A model generated the notes under the pieces. That model was not told the origin of the DNA. It was given only the letters and a program-made list of their open reading frames with translations, and searched no databases. A stretch of 64,000 nt of DNA from an uncultured Clostridia bacterium (GTDB lineage: Bacteria; Bacillota; Clostridia; Christensenellales; Borkfalkiaceae): positions 1 through 64,000 of the forward strand of contig CANRAD010000013.1 in the NCBI GenBank assembly GCA_947628505.1, written 5' to 3'. Of the stretch, positions 16,173 through 23,873 are shown one piece after another. The number at the start of each line of letters is the position of its first letter. The first letter of the stretch is position 1. The translations under genes and the position numbers were made by a program.

Positions 16173-16197
16173 CCCGCCCGCGGCGTTCGCCGCGGGC
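16173..16197. repeat. 25-bp hairpin repeat, copy 2
   Basis: Identical to 14841-14865. Here it follows the lipoprotein stop and probably acts as its terminator (ATATTTT follows). Confidence 0.6.
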
Positions 16198-16323
16198 ATA
16201 TTTTCGCGAAAAATCCGGTTTTTACGTCGGCGGGAATTACTTTCGCGGCATATAAAAACCGGCTTCCGCGGTATCTGCGACTTTTTTCGGCGGCGGACGT
16301 CGGACGGCAGAGTGGGAGAGGAC

Positions 16324-16353
16324 AAAGTAAAGCCCCGCGCAACCGCACGGGGC
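16324..16353 (-). terminator. Terminator of the minus-strand micro-ORF transcript
   Basis: On the minus strand GCCCCGTGC / GCGCGGGGC (one G-U pair) with a 4-nt loop is followed by TTTACTTT. Confidence 0.6.
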
Positions 16354-16471
16354 ATATATTTAATATTAAGTTTTATTTGCGAGGTCGCGTCCACACGGTT
16401 ACCTTTTCGGCTCGTCGGTTTAAAAACCTTGCAACTTCATTCTCACGTTGCTTAAATCAAACCGCGTCGGA

Positions 16472-16498
16472 TTAGTCCTCAGTGATTGAATTGTACAT
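16472..16498 (-). CDS. Micro-ORF, 8 residues (MYNSITED)
   Basis: It starts just after the stop of the 14-residue micro-ORF and has GGAAGG nine bases upstream of its ATG, embedded in the end of the first ORF, which suggests coupled translation. No function is recognised; coding status is inferred only from the ribosome binding site and position. Confidence 0.35.
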   Translation of the reverse strand: MYNSITED

Positions 16499-16504
16499 CG
16501 GAGT

Positions 16505-16549
16505 TTACCTTCCTTGTCCTTTATTGGCGCGTTCGTAAAGATAAATCAT
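16505..16549 (-). CDS. Micro-ORF, 14 residues (MIYLYERANKGQGR)
   Basis: A consensus AGGAGG (16559-16564) stands nine bases before the ATG, stronger than the site of many full genes here. The peptide is basic at its C-terminus. Its opening M-I-x-L-Y-E resembles the opening M-I-T-I-Y-E of the peptide at 47130-47222, which is driven by a similar promoter. It lies ~165 nt into the transcript. It could be a leader peptide, a signal peptide precursor or a very small protein. Confidence 0.45.
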   Translation of the reverse strand: MIYLYERANKGQGR

Positions 16550-16721
16550 TTTACTTTACCTCCTGCAATCCAATTTAGGTTTCCCCTCATCGTATAGAAG
16601 CGGCTGCCGGCTCGCCCTGATCCCGGGTACAAATTCCGCCGCACCTGCGGCTACAAAAGAACTCTTTGCAAAATTGTTGGTACCTAACAATTTTTGTAAG
16701 TTATTTTCTTTTTTCAATTAC

Positions 16722-16749
16722 ATTATATCACTTAAAAACACGTTGTCAA
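16722..16749 (-). promoter_or_regulatory. Promoter of the micro-ORF transcript
   Basis: TTGACA and TATAAT are separated by 16 bp on the minus strand. The right half of the spacer, TTTTTAAGTG, is shared with the promoter of the tandem peptide operon at 47278-47306. Confidence 0.75.
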
Positions 16750-16859
16750 TAGGTTAGCCGAAAAAAGTTATAAATTTTTTTAAAATTTGTTTTGGATAAC
16801 CATTTAAGTTAAAATATCCGATATTTTATAATTTATTAGCTTTTTTTGTAAGAAAATGA

Positions 16860-16961
16860 TATAATTTATATTGAACGGTTATCCGGTCGCATATGTAAGG
16901 ATTTCGTGCCCGGATATCGTTTTGTAACGGCTTCGCTCTGAAAGCGGCGAGGCAAGAGGAT
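16860..16961 (+). promoter_or_regulatory. Putative promoter and leader of the CPA2 antiporter gene
   Basis: TATAAT (16860-16865) without a clear -35 is followed by a ~90-nt leader. TATCCGG (16880-16886) can pair with CCGGATA (16910-16916), and GCTT...AAGC forms a second small hairpin before the ribosome binding site. No known riboswitch class was recognised. Confidence 0.4.
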
Positions 16962-18377
16962 ATGGATATGAATCTTCCTTTCGAAGGCAATTCGGCGCTC
17001 GGATTTGTTGCGGTTTTGGCGATTATTCTGTTTTCCACAAAAGTTTTCGGGCTGATATTCAGAAAACTCGGGCTACCTCAGGTTCTGGGCTTTATTATTG
17101 CGGGCATACTTATAGGCCCCTCCATATTCGGCGAACTCATAAACGACGGCAATGGCTTTGCTCTGATAGGTTTCAAGGGCAAAGGTTATCTGTCTTTGTT
17201 CGCTCTTCCCGACAACGAGAACGGCCTCGAAATTTTCTCGAAGATAGGCGTATTGCTTTTAATGTTCTCCACAGGGCTCGAAACAAATCTCAAAGATCTG
17301 AAAAGCACGGGGCTTGCCGCCGTGCTCGTGGCCTGCGCCGGCGTGGCGTTGCCGCTTGCCCTTGGATTCGTCATCTCGTTGCCTTTCGGCGATATCGGGC
17401 TGGGATTTGCCGACGCGGCAAATATATATCGTTCCATATTCATAGGTACGATACTCACCGCAACGAGCGTTGCCATAACGGTGTCGGTTTTAAAGGAACT
17501 TGGCAAAATCAACACCAAACTCGGCACGACAATAGTTTCCGCGGCGATAATAGACGACGTTATCGGCATAGTGCTTCTTTCGGTGGTAACGGGCGTGGCG
17601 AAAGCCGGCTCGCAGCAGGAGGCGGCGAACGGTTTCGAGGCGTTCAAGGGCACTATATACGGCACGGTGATAATGATAATCTGCTTCTTTATCTTTGCCG
17701 TGGCGGCCGGATTTGTTCTCTCGAAGGGCTTTAAATGGCTGGATAAAAGATGGCCCAAAACCCACAGAATCCCCATTTTTTCGCTCGCCGTATGCTTCGG
17801 TTACAGCTGGATAGCCGAAGAGATATTCGGCGTTGCCGATATAACCGGCGCGTTCCTCGCAGGCGTAGTGCTCTCTACCGATATCCGCGCGAGCAAGTAT
17901 GCCGACAGTAAAGTGGAAGTCAACACGTACACCGTTTTCGCTCCCGTGTTCTTTGCTAATATCGGTATTTCGTCAATTCATTTCACGGGAATGGATCCCA
18001 AGTTGCTTCTATTTGTGTTCCTTGCGGTTTTAATGGGGCTTGTCGGCAAGGTAATAGGCTGCGGCGCCGTTTGCAGAGCCTTCCGCTACGGTTGGCGGGA
18101 GAGCGCGATAGGCGGCGTGGGAATGATGGCGAGAGGCGAAGTGGCTCTTATCGTAACTTCAACCGTAACCAACTCATCTCTCGGCAATTGCGCTCTGCCG
18201 GGGCAGTTTATGATAATGACGGTTCTTCTCATTCTGATATCTTCCATTCTTACGCCGATATTTTTGAAAGTGCTATATTCCAAAGCTCCGCCCGAAAACA
18301 AGGAGCCGCCCGAAGAAGTTCCTTCCGCGGATGGCGAAAAGGAGAATTCGCCCTTCGTCGGAGACGCTAAAAGATAA
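16962..18377 (+). CDS. CPA2-family cation/H+ antiporter
   Basis: The 471-residue integral membrane protein has about 12 to 13 hydrophobic segments. It shows LGLPQVLGFIIAGILIGP in the second helix, the FSTGLE segment, and the crossed-helix region TATSVAITVSVLKELGK followed by AAIIDDVIGIVLLS, whose Asp pair binds the ion and H+. No C-terminal RCK/TrkA-N domain follows, only a ~40-residue polar, Glu/Pro-rich tail, so it is closer to Na+/H+ exchangers than to glutathione-gated Kef channels. Two in-frame ATGs (16962 and 16968) lie behind AAGAGG; spacing favours the second. Role: Na+ or K+ export and pH homeostasis. The exchanged ion is not determined. Confidence 0.92.
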   Translation: MDMNLPFEGNSALGFVAVLAIILFSTKVFGLIFRKLGLPQVLGFIIAGILIGPSIFGELINDGNGFALIGFKGKGYLSLFALPDNENGLEIFSKIGVLLLMFSTGLETNLKDLKSTGLAAVLVACAGVALPLALGFVISLPFGDIGLGFADAANIYRSIFIGTILTATSVAITVSVLKELGKINTKLGTTIVSAAIIDDVIGIVLLSVVTGVAKAGSQQEAANGFEAFKGTIYGTVIMIICFFIFAVAAGFVLSKGFKWLDKRWPKTHRIPIFSLAVCFGYSWIAEEIFGVADITGAFLAGVVLSTDIRASKYADSKVEVNTYTVFAPVFFANIGISSIHFTGMDPKLLLFVFLAVLMGLVGKVIGCGAVCRAFRYGWRESAIGGVGMMARGEVALIVTSTVTNSSLGNCALPGQFMIMTVLLILISSILTPIFLKVLYSKAPPENKEPPEEVPSADGEKENSPFVGDAKR

Positions 18378-18392
18378 ATCCGGAAATTAAAA

Positions 18393-18422
18393 AAACCGCG
18401 CGGTTTGCACCGCGCGGTTTTC
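18393..18422. terminator. Bidirectional terminator
   Basis: A 12-bp perfect stem AAACCGCGCGGT / ACCGCGCGGTTT with loop TTGC lies between the converging antiporter gene and the 18434-18883 gene, with T/A tracts on both sides. Confidence 0.85.
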
Positions 18423-18433
18423 AATTTTTCCGA

Positions 18434-18883
18434 TTATTTTTTGATGTAATATTTGTCGTTGGCTTTTATGACTTCCACGCTCTCCGCCAGCGCGCCGAGT
18501 TTTATCTTCATTGCGGGCTTGGTGTTTTTCTTCTCTTCGAATTCGAAAGTGATTTCGGAATTTTCCACGCCGTCGATATAGTATGCGTTCTCGGTTTCTT
18601 CGTCCACGATCACGCAACCTTTTTTAACGTCCTCGTCAATGCCCAGCGCAAGTATGGTCTTTTTGCCGTCGCATTCCTCGGCGTAGAGATTGATAGAGGG
18701 GGAGAGCAGTTCGGCGCCCGTGTAAACGGTATACTTGCGATGATTTTTGTTGAAATCGCTTTCTGCGCGCATATCGTAAGTCGCGTCGTTTATCTTGTTG
18801 CCCATTTTTTTGAAAAATCCGGAGATTTTTCCCTCTTTTTTCTCTTCCTTGACTTCGGTCTCTTTTTTCTCTTCTTCCGACAT
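18434..18883 (-). CDS. Conserved small acidic/basic protein, unknown function
   Basis: The 149-residue product has a highly charged Lys/Glu N-terminus (about 20 residues), a short amphipathic stretch ISGFFKKMGNKINDATYD, and a C-terminal beta-rich part ending in a run of Lys. No signal peptide or membrane helix is present. I do not recognise the family. GGGAGG lies upstream of the ATG. It follows the 18905-19135 gene by 21 bases on the same strand, so the two are probably one transcript. Confidence 0.7.
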   Translation of the reverse strand: MSEEEKKETEVKEEKKEGKISGFFKKMGNKINDATYDMRAESDFNKNHRKYTVYTGAELLSPSINLYAEECDGKKTILALGIDEDVKKGCVIVDEETENAYYIDGVENSEITFEFEEKKNTKPAMKIKLGALAESVEVIKANDKYYIKK

Positions 18884-18904
18884 AAATAACCTCCCGTCTT
18901 TCGT

Positions 18905-19135
18905 TTATCGCGAAAGCATCCAATCTTTTACTTTTTCGCGCTCTATGGGCACGATATTCTCTTCCGGGTATCTGGATTTGGATCCACCGTAGGTGTAGAT
19001 AAAGTATCTTCCGTCGCTCGTTATGTATAAAGTCTCTTCATAGCCGCAAGGATCGCCGGGAACGCCGTAGGTGAATTTTTTGTCGATTGTGGAAGTCGCC
19101 GTGTCATACAGCACTCCGTCAATATCTTTACACAT
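18905..19135 (-). CDS. Small conserved hypothetical protein (76 residues)
   Basis: The start at 19135 is preferred because AAGGGAG lies just upstream, and the longer frame would begin inside the promoter. The product begins MCKDIDGVLYDT and contains GDPCGYEETLYITSDGRYF and YTYGGSKSRYP, a compact, probably beta-rich fold without signal peptide. Homologues of this style are common as uncharacterised single-domain proteins in gut Clostridia (impression, not checked). First gene of a two-gene minus-strand unit. Confidence 0.7.
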   Translation of the reverse strand: MCKDIDGVLYDTATSTIDKKFTYGVPGDPCGYEETLYITSDGRYFIYTYGGSKSRYPEENIVPIEREKVKDWMLSR

Positions 19136-19172
19136 TAATTCACATCTCCCTTGGGTTTTCCCCATCGTGTAA

Positions 19173-19201
19173 ATCTTAGCACATTGTCGCGCCACTGTCA
19201 A
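19173..19201 (-). promoter_or_regulatory. Promoter of the 19135-18434 unit
   Basis: On the minus strand TTGACA and TAAGAT are 17 bp apart, with an extended -10 TGC. Confidence 0.75.
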
Positions 19202-19302
19202 TTTTATGTTCTTTTTTATGCGTCGGCGGGCAAACTTTGTTACTCAGTAAATATTTTTGTTAAAACGTCATAAAAATATTCGGGACGTCCGCGCAAAAAC
19301 GC

Positions 19303-19331
19303 TTGACAAAGCGGTAAGCGAAGTTTAATAT
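19303..19331 (+). promoter_or_regulatory. Promoter of the ylxM-ffh operon
   Basis: TTGACA and TAATAT are 17 bp apart; the start is predicted near 19338. Confidence 0.65.
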
Positions 19332-19361
19332 AGTGTCAAGCTAATCAGCTTTACAGGCGTT

Positions 19362-19700
19362 ATGGATAAATTGAAGTTTGCGCGGCTTTTGGACGCATAT
19401 TCGGGATTGCTCACGCCCACGCAGCGCGAAATCGCGGATTTGTATTTCAATCTCGATCTTTCGCTCTCCGAAATTGCCGAAGATAAGGGCATATCCCGTC
19501 AGGCGGTTTCGGATTGTCTCTCCGCGTGCCGCAGACAGCTCGAAGAATACGAAGACGTTCTCCGCCTTTCGTCCGGCGATTCTTCGGAAAGGCTTGATAA
19601 AATAAAGAGCGCCGTAAAAAATTGGGCGGATAAATTAATTATTGCTCATCCGGATTTTTCCGCCGAGGCGGAAGAACTTTTAAAAATCATCGAGGATTGA
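19362..19700 (+). CDS. ylxM: YlxM-family helix-turn-helix protein, SRP-associated
   Basis: YlxM (UPF0122, p13) is a small DNA/RNA-binding-like protein encoded next to ffh in most Bacillota; in Streptococcus it modulates SRP activity. The 112-residue product has a sigma-70 region 4-like helix-turn-helix: LLTPTQREIADLYFNLDLSL, then IAEDKGISRQAVSDCLSAC. The genomic position directly before ffh supports the call. The ribosome binding site is weak. Confidence 0.92.
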   Translation: MDKLKFARLLDAYSGLLTPTQREIADLYFNLDLSLSEIAEDKGISRQAVSDCLSACRRQLEEYEDVLRLSSGDSSERLDKIKSAVKNWADKLIIAHPDFSAEAEELLKIIED

Positions 19701-19716
19701 GTTTTAAGGAGGACGT

Positions 19717-21027
19717 ATGGCTCTTTTCGGCTCTCTCTCGGAGAGATTGAACCATATATTTTCAAAACTGACGAAGCGCGGCAGGCTTACCGAGCTCGAA
19801 ATAAAAACGGCCATGAGAGAGGTGCGCGTGGCGCTTCTCGAAGCGGATGTGAACGTGCAGATAGCCAAGAAATTCTGCGCGGACGTATCCGAGAAAGCGG
19901 TGGGACAGGAGATATTGAAAAGCCTCAATCCCGCTCAGCAGGTAATAAAGATAGTCAACGACGAGTTGATAGAACTCATGGGCTCGTCCAATCAGAAACT
20001 TGCCGTGTCTCCCAAGCCGCCCACAGTCATCATGATGTGCGGATTGCAGGGCGCGGGCAAAACAACGCTTTGCGGCAAGTTGGCCGTAAATCTGAAAAAG
20101 AACGGTAAAAAGCCTCTGCTCGTCGCGTGCGACGTATACCGTCCGGCGGCAATAAATCAGTTGCAGGTCGTCGGGCGCACGGCGGCAGTGGAAGTGTTCG
20201 AAAGGGGCACGCAAAACCCCGTTAAAACGGCCTGTGAAGCCGTGGAATACTCCCGCTCGCACGGTTACGACACCGTGATAATCGATACCGCGGGCAGACT
20301 CGAAATAGACGAGCCGCTTATGCGGGAGCTCGAAAACATAAAGTCCGCCGTGAACGTGTCGGAAATATTGCTTGTTGTCGACAGCATGATGGGACAGGTT
20401 GCGGTGAACGTGGCAAAGACTTTCAACGAGCGCCTCGAAGTTACGGGCATAGTGCTCACCAAGCTTGACGGCGACACCCGCGGCGGAGCTTGTCTGTCGA
20501 TTAAGGCGGTAACGGGCAAGCCCATAAAATTCATAGGCGTCGGCGAAAAGCTCTCGGATTTGGAGCCCTTTTATCCGGACAGAATGGCGTCGCGCATACT
20601 CGGCATGGGCGATGTTCTGACGCTCATCGAAAAAGCGCAGGAAGCGGTTACGGAAGAGCAGGCCAAGGCAATGCAGAAAAAGATGCTCGAAAATACCTTT
20701 ACTTTGGAGGATTTCTTAACACAGTTCGAGAGCATGAAAAAAATGGGCGGCGCGCAGGCTCTGATATCCATGATGCCGGGCATGGGCAACAAAGTGCGCC
20801 CCGAGGATATCGACGAAAGCAAAATAGAGCGCACGAAAGCGATAATCCTCTCCATGACGCCTCGCGAGAGAACGGAGCCTACCATAATCAACTCGTCGAG
20901 GAAAAAGCGCATCGCCGCCGGCTCGGGCACGAGCGTGCAGGAGATAAATCAGCTTCTCAAACAGTTCGAGCAGACGAAACAGCTAATGAAACAATTTAAA
21001 GGCGGAAAAAAACGTCTGCCTTTCTAA
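19717..21027 (+). CDS. ffh: Signal recognition particle protein Ffh
   Basis: Ffh binds signal sequences and the SRP RNA and delivers nascent chains to FtsY and SecYEG. The 436-residue protein has the N domain (1-~90), the GTPase G domain with GLQGAGKTTLCGKLA, DTAGRLEIDE and TKLDGDTRGGACLS, and the Met-rich M domain (about 300-436), ending with FKGGKKRLPF. AAGGAGG is upstream. No SRP RNA gene was seen nearby. Confidence 0.97.
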   Translation: MALFGSLSERLNHIFSKLTKRGRLTELEIKTAMREVRVALLEADVNVQIAKKFCADVSEKAVGQEILKSLNPAQQVIKIVNDELIELMGSSNQKLAVSPKPPTVIMMCGLQGAGKTTLCGKLAVNLKKNGKKPLLVACDVYRPAAINQLQVVGRTAAVEVFERGTQNPVKTACEAVEYSRSHGYDTVIIDTAGRLEIDEPLMRELENIKSAVNVSEILLVVDSMMGQVAVNVAKTFNERLEVTGIVLTKLDGDTRGGACLSIKAVTGKPIKFIGVGEKLSDLEPFYPDRMASRILGMGDVLTLIEKAQEAVTEEQAKAMQKKMLENTFTLEDFLTQFESMKKMGGAQALISMMPGMGNKVRPEDIDESKIERTKAIILSMTPRERTEPTIINSSRKKRIAAGSGTSVQEINQLLKQFEQTKQLMKQFKGGKKRLPF

Positions 21028-21095
21028 AAGGTCGGAAATCCGACGGTTTCGGATTTTATATATCGAAAAAAATCAATTTACAGGAGTAACAGAAA

Positions 21096-21392
21096 ATGGC
21101 AGTAAAAATGAGACTCACCAGAATGGGCGACAAAAAGAACCCCTTCTACCGCATCGTCGTAATCGATTCGAGAAAGGCGCAATCGGGAGAATATATCGAT
21201 AAGATAGGCACCGTAGATCCTCTCAAAACGCCCGCGGAGATAAATATCGACGTTGAAAAGGCAAAGGCATGGCTTGCGAAAGGCGTTCAGCCCACGGAGA
21301 CGGTGAAAAGTTACCTCGTAAAGGCGGGGGCTATGGAAAAGAGCGCAAAACTTTCCGCGCCCAAGACCAACGACAAAAAGAAGAAGGAATAA
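21096..21392 (+). CDS. rpsP: 30S ribosomal protein S16
   Basis: S16 is an early-assembly small-subunit protein. The 98-residue product starts with KMRLTRMGDKKNPFYRIVVI, the family signature, then YIDKIGTVDPLKTP and a Lys-rich C-terminal tail. AGGAG precedes the ATG. It lies between ffh and khpA as in Bacillus. The 157 bp to khpA contain GC-rich inverted segments but no clear terminator. Confidence 0.97.
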   Translation: MAVKMRLTRMGDKKNPFYRIVVIDSRKAQSGEYIDKIGTVDPLKTPAEINIDVEKAKAWLAKGVQPTETVKSYLVKAGAMEKSAKLSAPKTNDKKKKE

Positions 21393-21549
21393 TCCGGCTC
21401 TGTCCGAAAGGTCGCCCGGCTCAGCCGTACTTTAAGTTTTTTGCTTATTTGCGGTCGGGCGTTCCCGAAGGCGCATGCGAGCCGTATGCGGGCTCCGCAT
21501 ATATCCGAAACGGCGCGTTAACGCTTTTTGCGCGCCAAGGGAGGTAAAA

Positions 21550-21789
21550 ATGGAACTTGAACTTATAAAATACGTAGTTGAAACTTTTGCCGAAAAAAAG
21601 AGCGAAGTGGAATACAAAGTGGAGGAGAAAGAGCGCGTAACAGAGGTTACGGTATTTCTCGATCCCGCCGATATGGGCAAAGTAATCGGCAAGCAGGGCA
21701 AGATAGCCAAAGCGCTCAGAACGCTCGTAAGCTCGGCGACGCCTCGCGGCGAAAAACGCTACACGGTTGAAATAAAAGAAAAGGTCTGA
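21550..21789 (+). CDS. khpA: KH-domain RNA-binding protein KhpA
   Basis: KhpA (YlqC) is a ~75-residue single KH domain protein that, with KhpB, influences cell elongation and mRNA regulation in Gram-positive bacteria. The 79-residue product contains the KH GxxG loop in MGKVIGKQGKIAKALRTLV. GGGAGG stands upstream of the start at 21550. It lies between rpsP and rimM, its usual place. Confidence 0.94.
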   Translation: MELELIKYVVETFAEKKSEVEYKVEEKERVTEVTVFLDPADMGKVIGKQGKIAKALRTLVSSATPRGEKRYTVEIKEKV

Positions 21790-21851
21790 AAGCCTTAAAA
21801 CGGAGACGCAAGCCGAAGAGGACGGGAGCCCTTTTCGGCTTATATCGGGTT

Positions 21852-22346
21852 ATGGAAAAACTTAGCGTAGGTAGAATATTGAAGCCGCAGGGCATACGCG
21901 GCGAACTCAAAATAAAAGTATATCTCGATTCCGCCGAAGATTTCAAGGGAATACGCCGCGTATTCGTCGACGGCGCGGAATACGCCGTAATGAACGTGCG
22001 CGGACAGGGCGAAACGGCGTATGTCGTTCTCAAAGGCGTGGCGGACAGGAACTCCGCCGAACTTCTCAGGGACAAGGAGCTTATCGCTCTCCGCGAGGAC
22101 TGCCCCGAGCCGCCGGACGGCAGATACTATATAGGCGACCTTATAGGTCTGCGCGTCGTAAACGTTTCGGGCGACGTCATAGGCGAAGTTGTCTCCGTAA
22201 CGCCGGCAAAGACAGATATATATACCATTTCGACGCGTTCGGGCGAAGTCAGTTTCGCTGCGGCGGAGGGCGTTATTCTCGGCGTGGACATATCCGCCGG
22301 AACAATCACGGTGGACAAAAAGCGTTTCAAGGAAGTATCCGTTTGA
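21852..22346 (+). CDS. rimM: 16S rRNA processing/ribosome maturation factor RimM
   Basis: RimM binds S19 and assists 30S head maturation. The 164-residue product has the N-terminal RimM barrel (KLSVGRILKPQGIRGELKIK) and a C-terminal PRC barrel (YYIGDLIGLRVVNVSGDVIG). It overlaps the TTG start of trmD by three bases, so the pair is translationally coupled. Confidence 0.95.
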   Translation: MEKLSVGRILKPQGIRGELKIKVYLDSAEDFKGIRRVFVDGAEYAVMNVRGQGETAYVVLKGVADRNSAELLRDKELIALREDCPEPPDGRYYIGDLIGLRVVNVSGDVIGEVVSVTPAKTDIYTISTRSGEVSFAAAEGVILGVDISAGTITVDKKRFKEVSV

Positions 22347-23020
22347 AGATTACCATATTAACGCTCTTCCCCGAGATGTTCGCCCCTTTGGAGACGAGCA
22401 TACTCGGCCGAGCGGTCAAAGCGGGAAAACTGAATATCGAGATAGTCAACATACGCGACTATTCGGAGAACAAGCATTTCAAGTGCGACGATTATCCGTT
22501 CGGAGGCGGCGCCGGAATGGTAATGATGCCTCAACCGATAGGCTCTGCCATAAAGGCCGTCGATCCCGAACATTCGGCGCACCGTATCTACCTTTCTCCG
22601 AAGGGCGGCAGATTTACCCAAAACAAGGCTTTCGAGCTGTTGAATTACGATAATCTGCTGTTGCTGTGCGGACATTACGAGGGCGTGGACCAGCGCGTTA
22701 TCGATTTGTATATAGACGAGGAGATATCCATAGGCGATTATGTTCTGACGGGCGGCGAACTGCCCGCCATGGTCGTTTGCGACTGCGTGGCAAGATACGT
22801 CGAAGGCGTGCTCTCCGAGGGCTCGCTCGTGGACGAAAGTTTTGCTTCGGGCGGGCTCGAATATCCGCAATACACGCGCCCGGCGGTGTACGAGGGACTT
22901 TCCGTTCCGGAAGTGCTTTTGAACGGCGACCATAAAAAAATCGACGAATGGCGGGAGAAAAAGAGCGCGGAAATTACCGCAAAGCGACGTCCCGACCTCG
23001 CCGAAAAGGACGAAAAATGA
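22343..23020 (+). CDS. trmD: tRNA (guanine-37-N1)-methyltransferase
   Basis: TrmD methylates G37 of tRNAs to prevent +1 frameshifting. The 225-residue SPOUT protein starts with KITILTLFPEMF from a TTG codon overlapping the rimM stop, with AAGGAAG upstream. The knotted SAM site is visible in LLLLCGHYEGVDQRV and EISIGDYVLTGGELPAMV. The catalytic Asp is in the C-terminal region after the interdomain linker. It is coupled to rbgA by an ATGA overlap; rplS, which normally follows trmD, has moved downstream of yraN. Confidence 0.96.
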   Translation: MKITILTLFPEMFAPLETSILGRAVKAGKLNIEIVNIRDYSENKHFKCDDYPFGGGAGMVMMPQPIGSAIKAVDPEHSAHRIYLSPKGGRFTQNKAFELLNYDNLLLLCGHYEGVDQRVIDLYIDEEISIGDYVLTGGELPAMVVCDCVARYVEGVLSEGSLVDESFASGGLEYPQYTRPAVYEGLSVPEVLLNGDHKKIDEWREKKSAEITAKRRPDLAEKDEK

Positions 23021-23871
23021 AAACTATTCAATGGTATCCGGGGCATATGGCGAAGGCAATGGGAATGATGCGCGGAAATCTCGCGCTCGTAGACGGCGTT
23101 GTATTCGTGCTCGACGCCCGCTGCCCGGCCTCCTCTTTCAATCCCAAGTTGAAAGAGCTTGCGGGTTCCAAGCCGGTCTTGTATGTTTTCAATAAGTGCG
23201 ATCTGGCCGACGGGCGCGCGGACGCGCTCGTCTCGGCGCTGCGCTCAAAGGGCGCATACGTCGTAAAGCTCAACGCAACCGACAGCGGTTCGCGGAAGAA
23301 TATCTCCGCGGCAATTTCGAAACTCGTCGAGAAAAAACGCGAGGCGTCGCTCTCGAAAGGGCAGACAAGAACTTTCAGATTTATGATTGCCGGCGTTCCG
23401 AACACGGGCAAGAGCACTCTCATAAATCTGCTTGCAGGCTCGAAGCGCGCCGGAACGGGCGATAAAGCGGGCGTAACGCGCGGGAAACAGTGGATACGCT
23501 TAGACGGTTTCGAGCTGTTGGATACTCCCGGCACCATGCCGCCTTCGTTCGAAAACCGCAGATATGCCGCCAGATTGGCGTTCATAGGCAGTATAAACGA
23601 CGATATACTCGATATTTACGAAATTGCGTTGGAGTTGCTCGCCGAACTTTCGGCAAAATATCCCGCGAGATTGAAAGAGAGATACGGCGTAAGCGAAGGC
23701 TCGCCGGAGGAACTTCTCGAAGGCGTGTGCAAAAAGCGCGGATTCGTGTTGCGCGGCGGCGATTGCGACGTCGAACGCGGCGCGCGCGCCGTCATTGACG
23801 ATTTCAGAAAGGGCAGATTGGGAGGAATAACTCTCGACGGCGCGGAAGATATCGACGGTCTGGATTTTTGA
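23017..23871 (+). CDS. rbgA: Ribosome biogenesis GTPase RbgA (YlqF)
   Basis: RbgA is required for late 50S assembly. The start at 23017 overlaps the trmD stop and gives the family N-terminus IQWYPGHMAKAM. The 284-residue protein is a circularly permuted GTPase: G4 (NKCD) comes first, then G1 (GVPNTGKSTLIN) and G3 (DTPG), followed by the helical ANTAR-like C-terminal domain. Its place between trmD and rnhB matches the Bacillus order. Confidence 0.96.
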   Translation: MKTIQWYPGHMAKAMGMMRGNLALVDGVVFVLDARCPASSFNPKLKELAGSKPVLYVFNKCDLADGRADALVSALRSKGAYVVKLNATDSGSRKNISAAISKLVEKKREASLSKGQTRTFRFMIAGVPNTGKSTLINLLAGSKRAGTGDKAGVTRGKQWIRLDGFELLDTPGTMPPSFENRRYAARLAFIGSINDDILDIYEIALELLAELSAKYPARLKERYGVSEGSPEELLEGVCKKRGFVLRGGDCDVERGARAVIDDFRKGRLGGITLDGAEDIDGLDF

Positions 23872-23873
23872 TT

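Larger units (their letters stand above)
16325..16715 (-). ncRNA. Stand-alone ~390-nt transcript with possible micro-ORFs, family unknown
   Basis: A good minus-strand promoter at one end and a hairpin terminator at the other bound a transcript with no ordinary gene. Its 5' end holds a perfect 9-bp inverted repeat (AAAATTGTT / AACAATTTT, 16670-16694), followed by a GCCGC...GCGGC hairpin and GC-rich segments that look folded. The middle carries two micro-ORFs with ribosome binding sites (described separately) and a third possible one (MKLQGF, 16420-16440). I compared it by eye with tmRNA, RNase P RNA, 6S, SRP RNA and T-box leaders and found none of their defining blocks. It may be a dual-function RNA or an mRNA for small peptides. 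The flanks on both sides (16198-16320 and 16750-16859) show no gene; the latter is AT-rich. Confidence 0.5.

Noticed and set aside
16472-16498. CTGAGGA resembling a hammerhead ribozyme core
   Set aside because: The matching GAAA and helix II/III partners are not in position.
16670-16694. GGTACC near a hairpin as possible T-box antiterminator
   Set aside because: The T-box bulge sequence and specifier-loop features are absent and no synthetase or amino acid gene follows.
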